In this document: positions 42,476-52,076 of the stretch, in pieces
How positions within the stretch are numbered: the first letter of the stretch is position 1
Layout: each line of letters opens with the position of its first letter
Assembly (NCBI GenBank): GCA_965112735.1
Contig: OZ218964.1
Coordinates: 2,294,001 to 2,358,000 of the forward strand
Reading direction: 5' to 3'
DNA from: Phaeosaccion multiseriatum
Taxonomy: Eukaryota > Ochrophyta, other classes
DNA length: 64,000 nt
The notes under the pieces: model-generated
Databases searched by the model: none
What the model saw: the letters and a program-made list of their open reading frames with translations, nothing else
Told to the model about the DNA's origin: nothing
Made by a program: the position numbers and the translations under genes

Positions 42476-44841
42476 CCATGTCGATATAGATGCTTGATAA
42501 CTTGTCGGTATTCGATATTGATCTCTAGTTTCTAGTTTCTAGTTATTCGCCCTTCCCCTGAAACTTACGATGACGTACTTCCGGAACTGGCCCACTCCAA
42601 CATATCAAGTCAACAAATAACCCCCCAACATACTAAGTCAATAAATACCCCCTCCAACATATCCCAACAGGGCCGCCTTCCGCGCGGAGGAGGGCAAACG
42701 CCTCATCGTGGCAGACTATGGTCAGCTCGAGCTGCGCTTACTTGCACACATGAGCAAGTGCAAGAGCATGATCAAGGCCTTTGAGGAGGGGGGCTGCTTC
42801 CACAGCAGGACGGCCATGGGCATGTTCCCTCATGTCAAGGAGGCAGTTGACAAGGGGGAGGTGTTGCTTGGTGCGTGGGGGGAGGAGAAGGAGGGGGGAG
42901 GGAGGGGGGTGGATGTCTTTGTGTTTCGTTCGTTGCTTTTGCTTTACTCGAAACAGATGGTCTTGGGGTGGGGAGGGAGAGGAGAGGAGGGGAGAGGAGA
43001 GGAGAGGAGGGGAGAGCAGAGTAGAGGCGTATGGTATGGGCGGAGGGGAGGGCAGAGGGTGGGCTTCCCTCGTACTCTTGTTAGCGCTGTGGGTTTTGCT
43101 TTCCTCAGAATGGAGGTAGACGTCTCCCTCCCTCTCTCCGTCCCTTCCTTCCTCTTTCTCTTCCCCTCCACCCGCTCCTTCACCCTTCACCTCCTCCCTC
43201 CTTCCCTCCCTCCCTCCTTCCCTCCCTCCCTCCCTCCCTCCCTCCCTCCCTCCCTCCCTCCCTCCCTCCCTCCCTCCCTCCCTCCCTCCCTCCCTCCCTC
43301 CCTCCCTCCCTCCCTTGCTGCCCCCCCCCCCCCACAGAGTGGGACTACAGCAAAGGCGAGAAGCCCGACCGCCCTCTTGTCAAGGACAAGTTCGCCTCTG
43401 AGCGGCGCAGAGCCAAAACACTCAACTTCTCCATCGCTTACGGAAAGACGCCCCACGGGCTGTCCAAGGACTGGGGAGTGTCCGTCACAGAGGCCAAGGT
43501 CAGAGGGAGGGAGGGAGGGAGGGAGGGAGGAGGGAGGGAGGGAGGGAGGGAGGGAGGGAGGCAGAGAGGGAGGGAGGGAGGGAGGAGGGAGGGAGGGAGG
43601 GAGGAGGGAGGGGGTGGAGGGTGATAGGAGATGAAGAGGGAGGGCGGGAGGAAGGCTGAGTTAGTCAGGGGGAGGCGGCCGTTGGACCAATAGAGGCATA
43701 TCGGTTGGACCAATAGAGGCATGTAGAGGCATATCGGCGGATGATATGGCCGGGCGGGGGCTTGGCGGCAGACGACGAGGAGCGAAGAGCAAGCAGGGAG
43801 GAGCAAGCAGCAAGCAGCAAACAACAAGCAGTAAGGAGCAAGCAGCAAGCAGCAAGGAGCAAGGAGCAAGCGATGTATCTATGGGGGCTGTTGTTCCGTC
43901 TTGTGGCCCTTGGCTTCTCTTCTTGCTCCTTGTTGGAGTTGGGCCCCAATGTCCTTGTTCGGTTTGGGTCCCACTCTGTCCATCTCTTGTGGATAGCCCT
44001 CGTGCCTTCAGGAGATGGCACCCGAACCAACAAACCTCCGAAACTTACCCTGTCCTGACACGCCTCCCCATTGCCCGCCCCGAAACTCCCCGTTGCCCGC
44101 CCCGAAACTGCACGAACCTCTCAACTCCCCTTTGATGTGGTTTCTGTGATGTGTGGTTTCAGGAGATGCTGGACGCGTGGATCGCGGACCGGCCCGAGGT
44201 GGCTGAGTGGCAGGAGGGAGCCAAGAAATGGGCCCGAGAGAACGTACGTGACTATTCAACCCGTTTTTTACCCCCTTTTGTAACCACTCAACCCCTTATG
44301 CGACCCTTTCGGAGGAAAGAGGCGGGTAGGGAAGAAAGCTTTGAACAGGGCGCAAAGAAGCCACCCCCCCCACCTCCCTCCCTGGCGAGTGGAAAGGCAT
44401 CGGATCGATCGGTCCTGCCGCCCCTGACCCTGGCACTGAACATGCCCTCCTCTCCCCTTTCCCCTCTCCCCCTTCTCCCTCCTCTCGTCCGGCTCTCCTC
44501 AGCGCTCCACACGCACGTTGATGGGACGCTATCGGAATCTGCCCGACATTACGTCCTCCAATAAGGGCGTGAGGGGACACATGGAGCGGGCAACTATCAA
44601 CACGCCTGTGCAGGGGGGGGCGGCGGACATCGCTATGATGGCCATGCTCAAGCTCAGGAAGTGAGTGAGTTGGTTATACAAGGAGCATCACAGGGATGGT
44701 ATTGTAGTAGAGGGCAGGACATGCTCGACGTGGCTTGCGCCGCACCACAGCAGTTGGTGATACACCGCACACCACGTACAACACACACATACACACGCAC
44801 GCACGCACATACGCACACACACACACACGCACACACCCACC

Positions 44842-44910
<69 letters not shown>

Positions 44911-45775
44911 GGTCTAGGTGGAGGTTGAGTAGAGGGCTTCCTCGCGCCCGCGTGCTGCATCGGCCCGTATGCTTCCAACTGCCTCGCACCCTCCCGCCTG
45001 CCCCATCCGTGCGACTCTAATGCCCCTCCCCCGCTCCCTCCCTGCCCATGTGCCCGCTGCTCTCATCCGTCTCGTCGCCCTGTGTGCGCGATCCCGTCGC
45101 TTGCGTGCAGGAGCGAGCTGTTGGAGAAGCTGGGCTGGAAGCTTCTGCTGCAGGTGAGGCTCTAACCCCCTCCCTCCCTCCCTCCCTCCCTCCCTCCCTC
45201 CCTCCCTTCAAGAGCGCCCCCCGCCCTTGGTCCCTCAGACGCCTTTTCTCTCGCCTTTGATCCCCACATTGACCTCGACATTGACCCCGACATTGACCTC
45301 GACATTGTGACCTCGACATTGTGACCTCGATATTGACCTCGGCTTTTGCCTTGTAGGTACATGACGAGGTGATTCTCGAGGGGCCCGAGGAGTCCGTAGA
45401 GGAGGCCATGAAGGAGGTACGCGCTGTCTCATGATCAAGGAGGGACACAGGGGTGGAGGGGGAGGTGGCGGAGCATATCAGCGGAGCATCGCAAGGGCAG
45501 AGGAGACGTGGGCCATCGCTTAGGGCAGGGGATGCGAAAACACCGCGAAAACACCGCGAAAACACCGCGATTCCTCCCCCTTACGCGACTCTGTCTGGCC
45601 CCTCCCCTGCGCGCCCTGTCCCCCCCCTGCCCCTCCTCCCTGTGTGTGCGTGCGTGTTTGCGTGCAGGTGGTGCATCTGATGGAGAACCCCTGGTGTGAC
45701 CTGGGCCTCGACAAATTGCTGGTGAAGCTGACGGTGGATGCTGACCACGCCAAGACCTGGTATGAGGCCAAGTGA
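36172..45775 (+). CDS. Organellar (POP-type) family A DNA polymerase with two SAP-like motifs
   Basis: Replicates organelle DNA. Nineteen exons: 36172-37266, 37798-37881, 38023-38113, 38406-38504, 38906-39038, 39418-39673, 40016-40122, 40435-40516, 40914-41033, 41322-41471, 41774-42089, 42277-42379, 42671-42870, 43338-43498, 44163-44243, 44503-44660, 45111-45153, 45357-45416 and 45668-45775; 1148 residues. The 3'-5' exonuclease begins near 320 ([13 protein letters not shown]). Polymerase motifs: [18 protein letters not shown], motif A DYGQLELR (about 893), motif [16 protein letters not shown] (about 970), [13 protein letters not shown] and motif [10 protein letters not shown] (about 1094). 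Exons 9 and 10 each encode a SAP-like helix pair ([40 protein letters not shown]). The N-terminus ([20 protein letters not shown]) has no signal peptide, so mitochondrial targeting is likelier than plastid. Residues about 60-310 are low complexity. Confidence 0.95.
37946..37988 (+). repeat. Dispersed TTACGTAA element inside a polymerase intron
   Basis: GTTAGGTTACGTAACCTTTC followed by TTAATTGCAAAGAGTTTCA matches the segment found at about 47380, 55553 and 61072 in the flanks of the ankyrin units. Confidence 0.75.
39850..39932. repeat. CAGT tetranucleotide microsatellite
   Basis: About 20 perfect CAGT units in the intron before polymerase exon 7. Confidence 0.98.
40413..40434 (+). repeat. Dispersed CTGTATCACCAAC element forming a 3' splice site (polymerase exon 8)
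   Basis: GCTGTATCACCAACTGCTGCAG ends exactly at the AG acceptor of exon 8. The same sequence ends at the acceptor of exon 9 (40892-40913, with TGTAG). Other copies are listed in the findings. Confidence 0.85.
40892..40913 (+). repeat. Dispersed CTGTATCACCAAC element forming a 3' splice site (polymerase exon 9)
   Basis: Second copy that ends at an intron acceptor; the last triplet is TAG in place of CAG. Confidence 0.85.
42406..42472. repeat. (AT)n microsatellite
   Basis: About 33 AT units in the intron before polymerase exon 13. Confidence 0.98.
43196..43318. repeat. (CCCT)n microsatellite before exon 14
   Basis: About 30 CCCT units plus a C tract lead straight into the CACAG acceptor of polymerase exon 14. 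Confidence 0.97.
43505..43615. repeat. (GGGA)n microsatellite after exon 14
   Basis: GGGA units start just after the exon 14 donor. With the preceding CCCT array it forms a large inverted complementary pair flanking exon 14. Confidence 0.95.
44848..44908. repeat. (CA)n microsatellite
   Basis: A CA run in the intron before polymerase exon 17. Confidence 0.95.
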
Positions 45776-46554
45776 GGGGCTGCACGAGAGAAAGAGAGAG
45801 AGAGAGAGAGAGACGCAGAGGGAAAGGGAGAGGGAAAGAGACACAAAGGTGTCAGAGGACGAGCTGGTGTCAGGACGAGCGGCGTCAGATGACGAGCAGT
45901 AGTCAGGACGAGCTGGTGTCAGGACGAGCTGGTGTCAAAGGACGAGCTGGTGTCAGGACGAGCTGGTGTCAGGACTTGCTGGTGTCAGAGGACGAGCTGG
46001 TGTCAGGACGAGCTGGTGTCAGGACGAGCTGGTGTCAGGACATGCTGGTGTCAGAGGACGAGCTGGTGTCAGGACGAGCTGGTGTCAGGACGAGCTGGTG
46101 TCAGGACGAGCTTCTCTCTCTCTCTCTCTCTCTCTGTGTGTATGTCTCCCGGACTCCGCACCGCTTGTTCCCCTTGGGGGAGGGGGGTGACATGGAGGCC
46201 ACCCCCCTGGAGAGGGGATGGCGAATGCGGGCACGATGAAGCACAACGAGTGGACAGCAGCCAGCAGGAGCAGTAGCAGTTGGTGATACACCAGCAGCAG
46301 AAGCAGCGGCAGGGATAGCAGCGCAGCGTCTGCGACCAGTTGGCTGGCCTTAACTCAAGAGGAACGATGGCAGCGGAGTGAAGAGGCAAGCAGGCAGGCA
46401 GGCGGTTGGCAGGCAGGCAGCCAGGCGGGTAGGCAGGCAGGCAGGCAGGAGGTAGGGAGGGTGGCAGCCGGTGGGTCTCCTCTTACCTCTGCGTCAGAGG
46501 GGGTGGGCAGACAGACGGAGAGGCAGTCAGACCGAGCGGGGAGGGGGGGGGGGC
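45776..46554. other. 3' flank of the polymerase gene with a 16-bp minisatellite
   Basis: After the stop codon come a GAGA run and then, at about 45850-46112, roughly 14 copies of GTGTCAGGACGAGCTG (variants with AGAGGACGAGCTG or ACATGCTG). A TTGGTGATACACC element lies at 46279-46291 and GGCA repeats at 46385-46450. No gene seen. Confidence 0.7.
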
Positions 46555-46969
46555 ATGGACACGGGTGACTGGAGCGCGACAAGCAGAAGGAGAAGGAGAA
46601 GTGGTCCACCTCAGACGTACGTCACCAGGCGCCAAGGCACTGAGGCACTGAAGCATGCGTCCTTGTGTGACGATGGCTTGACCGAGAACGAGATCGAGGC
46701 CGGCGTGAATGACATCACCAAGTACCATCCTGGATGCCCCGCGGGCGGCGCGATTCTCGGCCAAGGATCCTTGGAGATGATCATCAATGGAGAGATCATC
46801 ACCAAGCTCGGGGAGTACAGGACAAGGTCGACAACGGCGGCTCGATGAGGGCCTCCAACAACGTCGAGTCCTGGTCCTGGCAGACCAAGCGTCACACCCA
46901 CATGATGTACCGCTTGAAGGACGAGGAGGAGGAGCTCCAGCCGTTCAGCAGTGCAGTGTCGTCTCGATG
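46555..46969 (+). pseudogene. Frameshifted uncharacterised coding fragment
   Basis: A frame from ATG at 46555 reads CDDGLTENEIEAGVNDITKY and GAILGQGSLEMIINGEIITK, then stops at 46848 after a shift. The continuing frame from about 46815 reads KVDNGGSMRASNN, VESWSWQTKRHTHMMYRLKD and EEEELQPF. The two halves look like one protein broken by a -1 or +2 change near 46815-46830. Family not recognised. It could also be two exons joined by an intron too short to see, but no GT-AG pair fits. Confidence 0.4.
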
Positions 46970-47152
46970 AGGCAGACTCCACACCCTCCACCAGCGATGT
47001 CGATGAGGCAGACTCAACACCCTCCACCAGCGATGTCGATGAGGCAGACTCCACACCCTCCACCAGCGATGTCGATGAGGCAGACTCCACACCCTCCACC
47101 AGCGATGTCGATGAGGCAGACTCCACACCCTCCACCAGCGATGTCGATGCTC
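46968..47152. repeat. 36-bp minisatellite, five copies
   Basis: Five 36-bp units containing GATGAGGCAGACTCCACACC. The + strand frame reads a 12-residue unit DVDEADSTPSTS five times; whether it is translated is unknown. Confidence 0.95.
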
Positions 47153-47191
47153 TGGGCGCGCTGCTGGAGACTCGCCTCTACCCCGCATTCA

Positions 47192-47440
47192 CAGATGGAT
47201 ACAATTGCGGTACTCCGTATCCACTGCCTCCCCGCTGCTCTCTTCCGTCCGCTGGGAAACAGGGCTCACCCGTACGCTTCTATCTGATCCCCACTTGATA
47301 TTGCCGAGGGCAGGGCTCTCTTTAGCTCTTTTCTTGTTAGCACCGGGGAAGTCACTTAGTATTAACTTTAGCTTTTCTTGTTAGATTACGTAATCTTTCG
47401 TAATAGCAAAGTGCTTCATCAGTCACTGAGTACGCGTAGA
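47192..47440. repeat. Left flank of array unit A (3' side of its ankyrin gene)
   Basis: Starts CAGATGGATACAATTGCGGT and includes GATTACGTAATCTTTCGTAA. The same block precedes the ankyrin genes at 55365-55620 and 60887-61140, so it marks the unit boundary. Confidence 0.85.
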
Positions 47441-47585
47441 CTCGATTGGGCGGAGCTTGCCTTTCGCGGCGCCTAGGACCTGGCTGCATGACTGGTGCAA
47501 GCGAGCAAGCTGGAGCGGTACTCTTTCGTTGCCAAAGTCCTCGTTGCCCCTTCCAGCCCCCACCTCGCACATCCCTCCTACTCGC

Positions 47586-49069
47586 TCAGCCCATCTCCTC
47601 CGCCATGCTCTCCCACGTCTCGCTCCCCACACTCCAGGGCCTCTCCAGCGGCAGGATTCCGCTCTCCTTGCCGAAGGTCGGATCCGTCCTTCGCATGAGG
47701 TCCAGCGCGGTTTGGGACCGGAAGAAGGCTGCTGCCGCCTCCACAATTTGCTGCTCAATGTCCCGGCCGAGCTGATTCCGCCGTGCCCCAGCCAATGCCT
47801 TGTCCACCGAAGCACCGGCCGAGAGGAGCTGCCGCGCTATCCCGTGCTGGTCATTGATGATGGCAACAAGGAGAGGAGTCATACCGTCCGATGCCGGGAT
47901 ATCGATGGGGGATCCCGCAGAGATGAGACGAGCGACGGCGGCCTCGCGCCCATTCTGCGCTGCACGGTAGAGGGGTGAAGCGCCATTGTTGGCCCGCTTG
48001 TCCACATGTGCTCCCGCAGAGAGAAGCTTCTCCACCACGGCGTCGTGCCCTTGCTGACAGGCACTGATAAGAGGAGTCGAACCTTCGAGGTCAGCCTTGT
48101 CGATGCTGGCGTGGGCCCTGATGAGCTGATGTACGATACCCGCATGCCCTTGGAACGATGCCTGCCAAAGCGGAGTAGTCCCGAGAATACCTGCGTTGTT
48201 CACATCCGCTTGGGCTGAGATGAGGTGCCTTACAACAGAGCCATGTCCGTTCGAAGAGGCATACCAAATCGGAGAGAAGCCCTGCTTGTCCGCCAAGTCG
48301 ACGTTAGCGCGCGCCGAGAGCAGCTGCTGCACTGTCGTGGAGTGCCCCCTTTCTGATGCTGCAATCAAGGGAGTAGCGCCTCTGGCATCCGCTTGGTCGA
48401 CAGGGGCTCCAATGTCCAACAACCGCCTCACCACCTGATCGCGTCCGTTGCCGCTAGCTATTATCAATGGCGTGTCTCCGAAGATCCCGCATCTGGTGCG
48501 GAAGGAGGCCCCTTCGCGCAGCAGAAAGTCCATGACATCCAGCCGACCGTGTTGTGCAGCCCTCGACATTGCGGTGTATGCGGTGTATCCTTCTTCGTCG
48601 ACAGGCTGATCCAAACTCGCTTTGCCATGTTTGGCGATGAGCTTCCCAACCACCGCTCTCACATTGGGGAAGCTCTCCCCTCTACGCAGGGCCTGCCCCA
48701 GCTGCTGGGCCTGGAGTTGTTGAGGGCAGCGAATTCGGGGGGGAGAGACGCACATACATCGGATAAAAGGGATCAGTAGGCAGATGCTGTGTGGAGTGTG
48801 TGTGTGGACTGCTTCGATACGTGCGCATCCCACCTCCGGGATCGTATCCGTTACCCCCCCTCCCTTTCCTCTCTCCAGATCTATTTCCTCAAAGTGGGGG
48901 AGAGGCCCATACACCGGATAAAAAGGAAACAGAGAGCTGCCCATTGCGTCGACACGTGAGCATCCCACCGCACAAGGACCCTTTCTATGCTATACTCTTT
49001 CCTAAGGGCATCGTCTTATAGGAGGGCGCTAAGTCGTACCTCGGGCGTTAACGTTGCCTGATGCGCCAT
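47586..49069 (-). CDS. Ankyrin-repeat protein, array copy A
   Basis: Two exons on -: 49069-49040 (MAHQATLTPE, donor GAG/GTACGA) and 48710-47586, about 384 residues. The first exon is inferred: its phase, donor and position are the same in all four copies and it joins AQQLGQALRRGESFPNV at an ACTCCAG acceptor. About ten 33-residue ankyrin repeats follow (for example GATPLIAASERGHSTTVQQL, LLSARANVDLADKQGFSPI), then a non-ankyrin C-terminus shared by all copies (RRNQLGRDIEQQIVEAAAAF, LDLMRRTDPTFGKESG). The reading frame is also open through the intron from 48968. Function unknown; ankyrin domains bind proteins. Carries GYTAYTAM, a small internal duplication seen only in this copy. Closest to copy D. 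Confidence 0.75.
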
Positions 49070-49165
49070 GGTGAGCAAGCGGCCCCTCCCTTGACACAGT
49101 AGTGCTGACAAGGGGGCTACAGAAGGCCTTCTCCGCGCCTGCTGTGCAGTAGTCGGTCGTTCTGC

Positions 49166-49173
49166 CTTTTATA
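49166..49173 (-). promoter_or_regulatory. TATA box of ankyrin copy A
   Basis: TATAAAAG on -, about 97 bases upstream of the copy A start codon. The same box is at the same distance in copy D. Confidence 0.6.
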
Positions 49174-49210
49174 TGGCCTCCCCATTATTATTATATATTT
49201 TTGTTCTCTT

Positions 49211-49660
49211 GTCTAAAAGTAACGTCTCCACCGCCCCGGGGGACAAATGTTGATACATTCTGTATTGACTGCTCCAGACAAATGCGCCTTGCTGTTCCAT
49301 CAGTCACGATGTCCACCTCCATCTGTTTGGCCACGTGGCTGGGCGTCACCCCTCACGCCGTTGCCCCCCCCTTTCCCTCGTCTCGCGGTGACGGTTCGTT
49401 CCCTCATGAAGGGGAAGCCGATGTTCTGCACTATCCCTCTGCCCAGTCAGGCCCTCGCTCTTCATCAACGCGACAAGTGCCTTCTGCACAGCGTTGGAGG
49501 TCTCTGAAGGCATTGGGTTTGGTGATCCGATTCACAGATCCCGATCCCAGGGGGGGGGAGTTCCTTGCGTGGGCGAGAGGGCAGAGGCTGTGTTGAGTGC
49601 GCACAGACGCGACCGCGCAGCTGCTGCCTAGATGCGCGGAGCTTGCCTTTGGCTTCCACA
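49211..49660 (-). pseudogene. Retroelement-like fragment, deleted copy
   Basis: Homologous to the fragment at 63288-63985 but lacking about 250 bp in the middle. Shared parts include GTCTAAAAGTAACGTCTCCA at the left, CACGATGTCCACCTCCATCT and the segment encoding SGSVNRITKPNAFRDLQ on -. No intact frame. Confidence 0.5.
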
Positions 49661-50168
49661 CGAGCACAACCCCCGCCTAGGACCTGGCGTTCACCTTTAC
49701 AATTGTGTGTTTGGCAGGGCAGTACCCTTCTCCAATAAGATATGACTCTTTGCTGTGCCCGCATGCCCCACCCAGGAAGGAAGCCCTCGGCCTCCATCCA
49801 TCGGGATTACACTCTCTTCCCTTCAAACGAGCTGACCTTCCCTCTCACCCCCCCCCCCCTCAAGCTATACACTTCATCCATTGGTCCCTTAAGCTACACA
49901 CGTGACTCCCCTCCCCCCCGGACCCCCTACCTCCTGCTGTACTCCGCTCCTCTCTGCGACAGAGCATCGCAATCACTTCACCGCTCTTACACCAAGCCAG
50001 TGTGCCGTGGGCTGTCTCTCTCTCTCGCATCGCATCCTCATGTACAGGCTCACTCGCATGGGCTGCATGACTGGCTGGTGCAAGCGAGCAAGCTGGAGCG
50101 GTACTCTTTCGTTGCCAAAGTCGTCACTGCCCCTACCAGCCCCCACCTCGCACATCCCTCCTGCTCGC
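49661..50168. other. 3' flank of ankyrin copy B
   Basis: Unit-specific spacer with TAAGCTACACACGTGACTCC and a C tract at 49850. Almost identical blocks lie at 55670-56150 and 61190-61665. No gene of its own is evident; open + strand frames are shadows. Confidence 0.6.
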
Positions 50169-51940
50169 TCAGCCCATCTCCTCCGCCATGCTCTCCCACG
50201 TCTCGCTCCCCACACTCCAGGCCCTCTCCAGCGGCAGGATTCCGCTCTCCTTGCCGAAGGTCGGATCCGTCCTTCGCATGAGGTCCAGCGCGGTTTGGGA
50301 CCGGAAGAAGGCTGCTGCCGCCTCCATAAGTCGCTGCTCGATGTCCCGCCCGAGCTGACACCGCCGTGCCCCAGCCAAGGCCTTGTCCACCGAAGCACCG
50401 GCCGAGAGGAGCTGCCGCGCAGTGCCGTGGTGGTCATTGTAGATGGCAGCAAGGAGAGGAGTCATACCGTTCGATGCCGTGGTATCGATGGGGGATCCCG
50501 CAGAGACGAGACGAGCGACGACGGCCTCGTGCCCACTCTCCGCGGCAAGGTGGAGGGGTGAAGCGCCATTGTTGGCCCGCTTGTCCACATTTGCTCCCGC
50601 TGAGAGAAGCTTCTCCACCACGGCGTCGTGCCCTTTCTCACAGGCAAGGTGAAGAGGAGTAGCACCTTGGAAGTCAGCCTTGTCGATACTGGCGTGGGCG
50701 CTGATGAGCTGCTGTACGATGCCCGCATGCCCATATCGGGATGCCTGGAGAAGCGGAGTAGCCCCGATATTATCTGCGTTGTCCACATCCGCTTGGGCTG
50801 AGATGAGGTGCCATACAATAGATCCATGTCCGTTCTGAGCGGCAAGCCAAATCGGAGAGAAGCCCTGCTTCTCCGCCAAGTCGACGTTAGCGCGCGCCGA
50901 AAGCAGCTGCTGCACTGTCGTGGAGTGCCCCCTATCTGATGCTGCAATCAAGGGAGTAGAACCTTGGAGGTCGGCCTCATCGATGCTGGCGTGGGCCCTG
51001 ATGAGCTGCTGTACGATGCCCGCATGCCCATATCGCGATGCCTGCAGAAGTGGAGTAGTCCCGAGATAACTTGCGTTCACATCCGCTTGGGCTGAGATGA
51101 GGAGCCTTACAACAGAGCTATGTCCGTTCTGAGAGGCCATCCAAATCGGAGAAGAGCCGTCTTCCGCTGCCAAGTCGACGTTAGCACCCGCCGAAAGCAG
51201 CTGGTGCACTGTCGTGGAGTGCCCCCACTCTGATGCTGCAATCAAGGGAGTAAGTCCTCTGGCATCCACTTGGTCGACAGGGGCTCCAATGTCCAACAAC
51301 CGCCTCACCACCTGATCGTGTCCCTCGAAGCTAGATATTATCAATGGCGTTTGTCCGACGAGCTCGCATCTGGTGCGGAAGGAGGCCCCTTCCCGCAGCA
51401 GAAGGTCCATGACATCCAGCCGATCGTATTGTGCAGCCCTATACATTGCGGTATATCCTTCTTCGTCGATAAGCTGATCCAAACTCGCTTTGCCATGTTT
51501 GGCGATGAGCTTCAGAACCACCGCTCTCACATTGCGGAAGCTCTCCCCTCTACGCAGGGCCTGCCCCAGCTGCTGGGCCTGGAGTTGTTGAGGGCAGCGA
51601 ATTCGGGGGGGAAGAGACGCACATGCATAGGATAAAAAGATCAACGGGAAGCTGCTCATTGCTTCGATACGTGCGCATCCCACCTCAGGGATCGTATCCG
51701 AAAAGCCCCCCCTCGCTTGGATCTCTCCGAAACACAGATGTTTCCTCAAAAGCGGGGGAGAGGCGCATACACCGGATGAAAAGGGATCAACGGAGGCGAG
51801 GGCTGCCTGTTGCGTCGACACGTGAGCATCCCCCACCGCAGCTATCGTATCCGCAGAGGGACCTATTCTTTCCGATGGACATCGTCATACAGGAGGGCGC
51901 TAGGTCGTACCTCGGGCGTTAACGTTGCCTGCTGCGCCAT
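50169..51940 (-). CDS. Ankyrin-repeat protein, array copy B (longest)
   Basis: Two exons on -: 51940-51911 (MAQQATLTPE) and 51578-50169, about 479 residues. It has about three more ankyrin repeats than the other copies; the extra block duplicates units of the type RYGHAGIVQQLIRAHASI and GHSTTVQQLLSARANVDLA. The shared N-terminal cap (FRNVRAVVLKLIAKHGKASL) and C-terminal tail (RRCQLGRDIEQRLMEAAAAF) are intact. Start chosen as for copy A. Function unknown. Most similar to copy C outside the extra repeats. The + strand gene at 52077 starts 137 bp from its ATG, divergently. Confidence 0.75.
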
Positions 51941-52041
51941 GGTGAGCAAGCGGCCCCTCCCTTGAGACGGTAGTGCTGACAAGGGGGCTACAGAAGGCCC
52001 TCTCCCTGCTGCACCTGCCGTGCAGTAGTCGGTCGCTCTGC

Positions 52042-52049
52042 CTTTTGTA
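52042..52049 (-). promoter_or_regulatory. Degenerate TATA box of ankyrin copy B
   Basis: TACAAAAG at the position where copies A and D have TATAAAAG. Copy C has the same change (57733-57740). Confidence 0.45.
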
Positions 52050-52076
52050 TCAGGCCTCCCCGTGATATGTTTAGTT

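Noticed and set aside
47446-47978. + strand frames across the ankyrin genes
   Set aside because: Antisense shadows that recur in every unit because the ankyrin coding strand is conserved.
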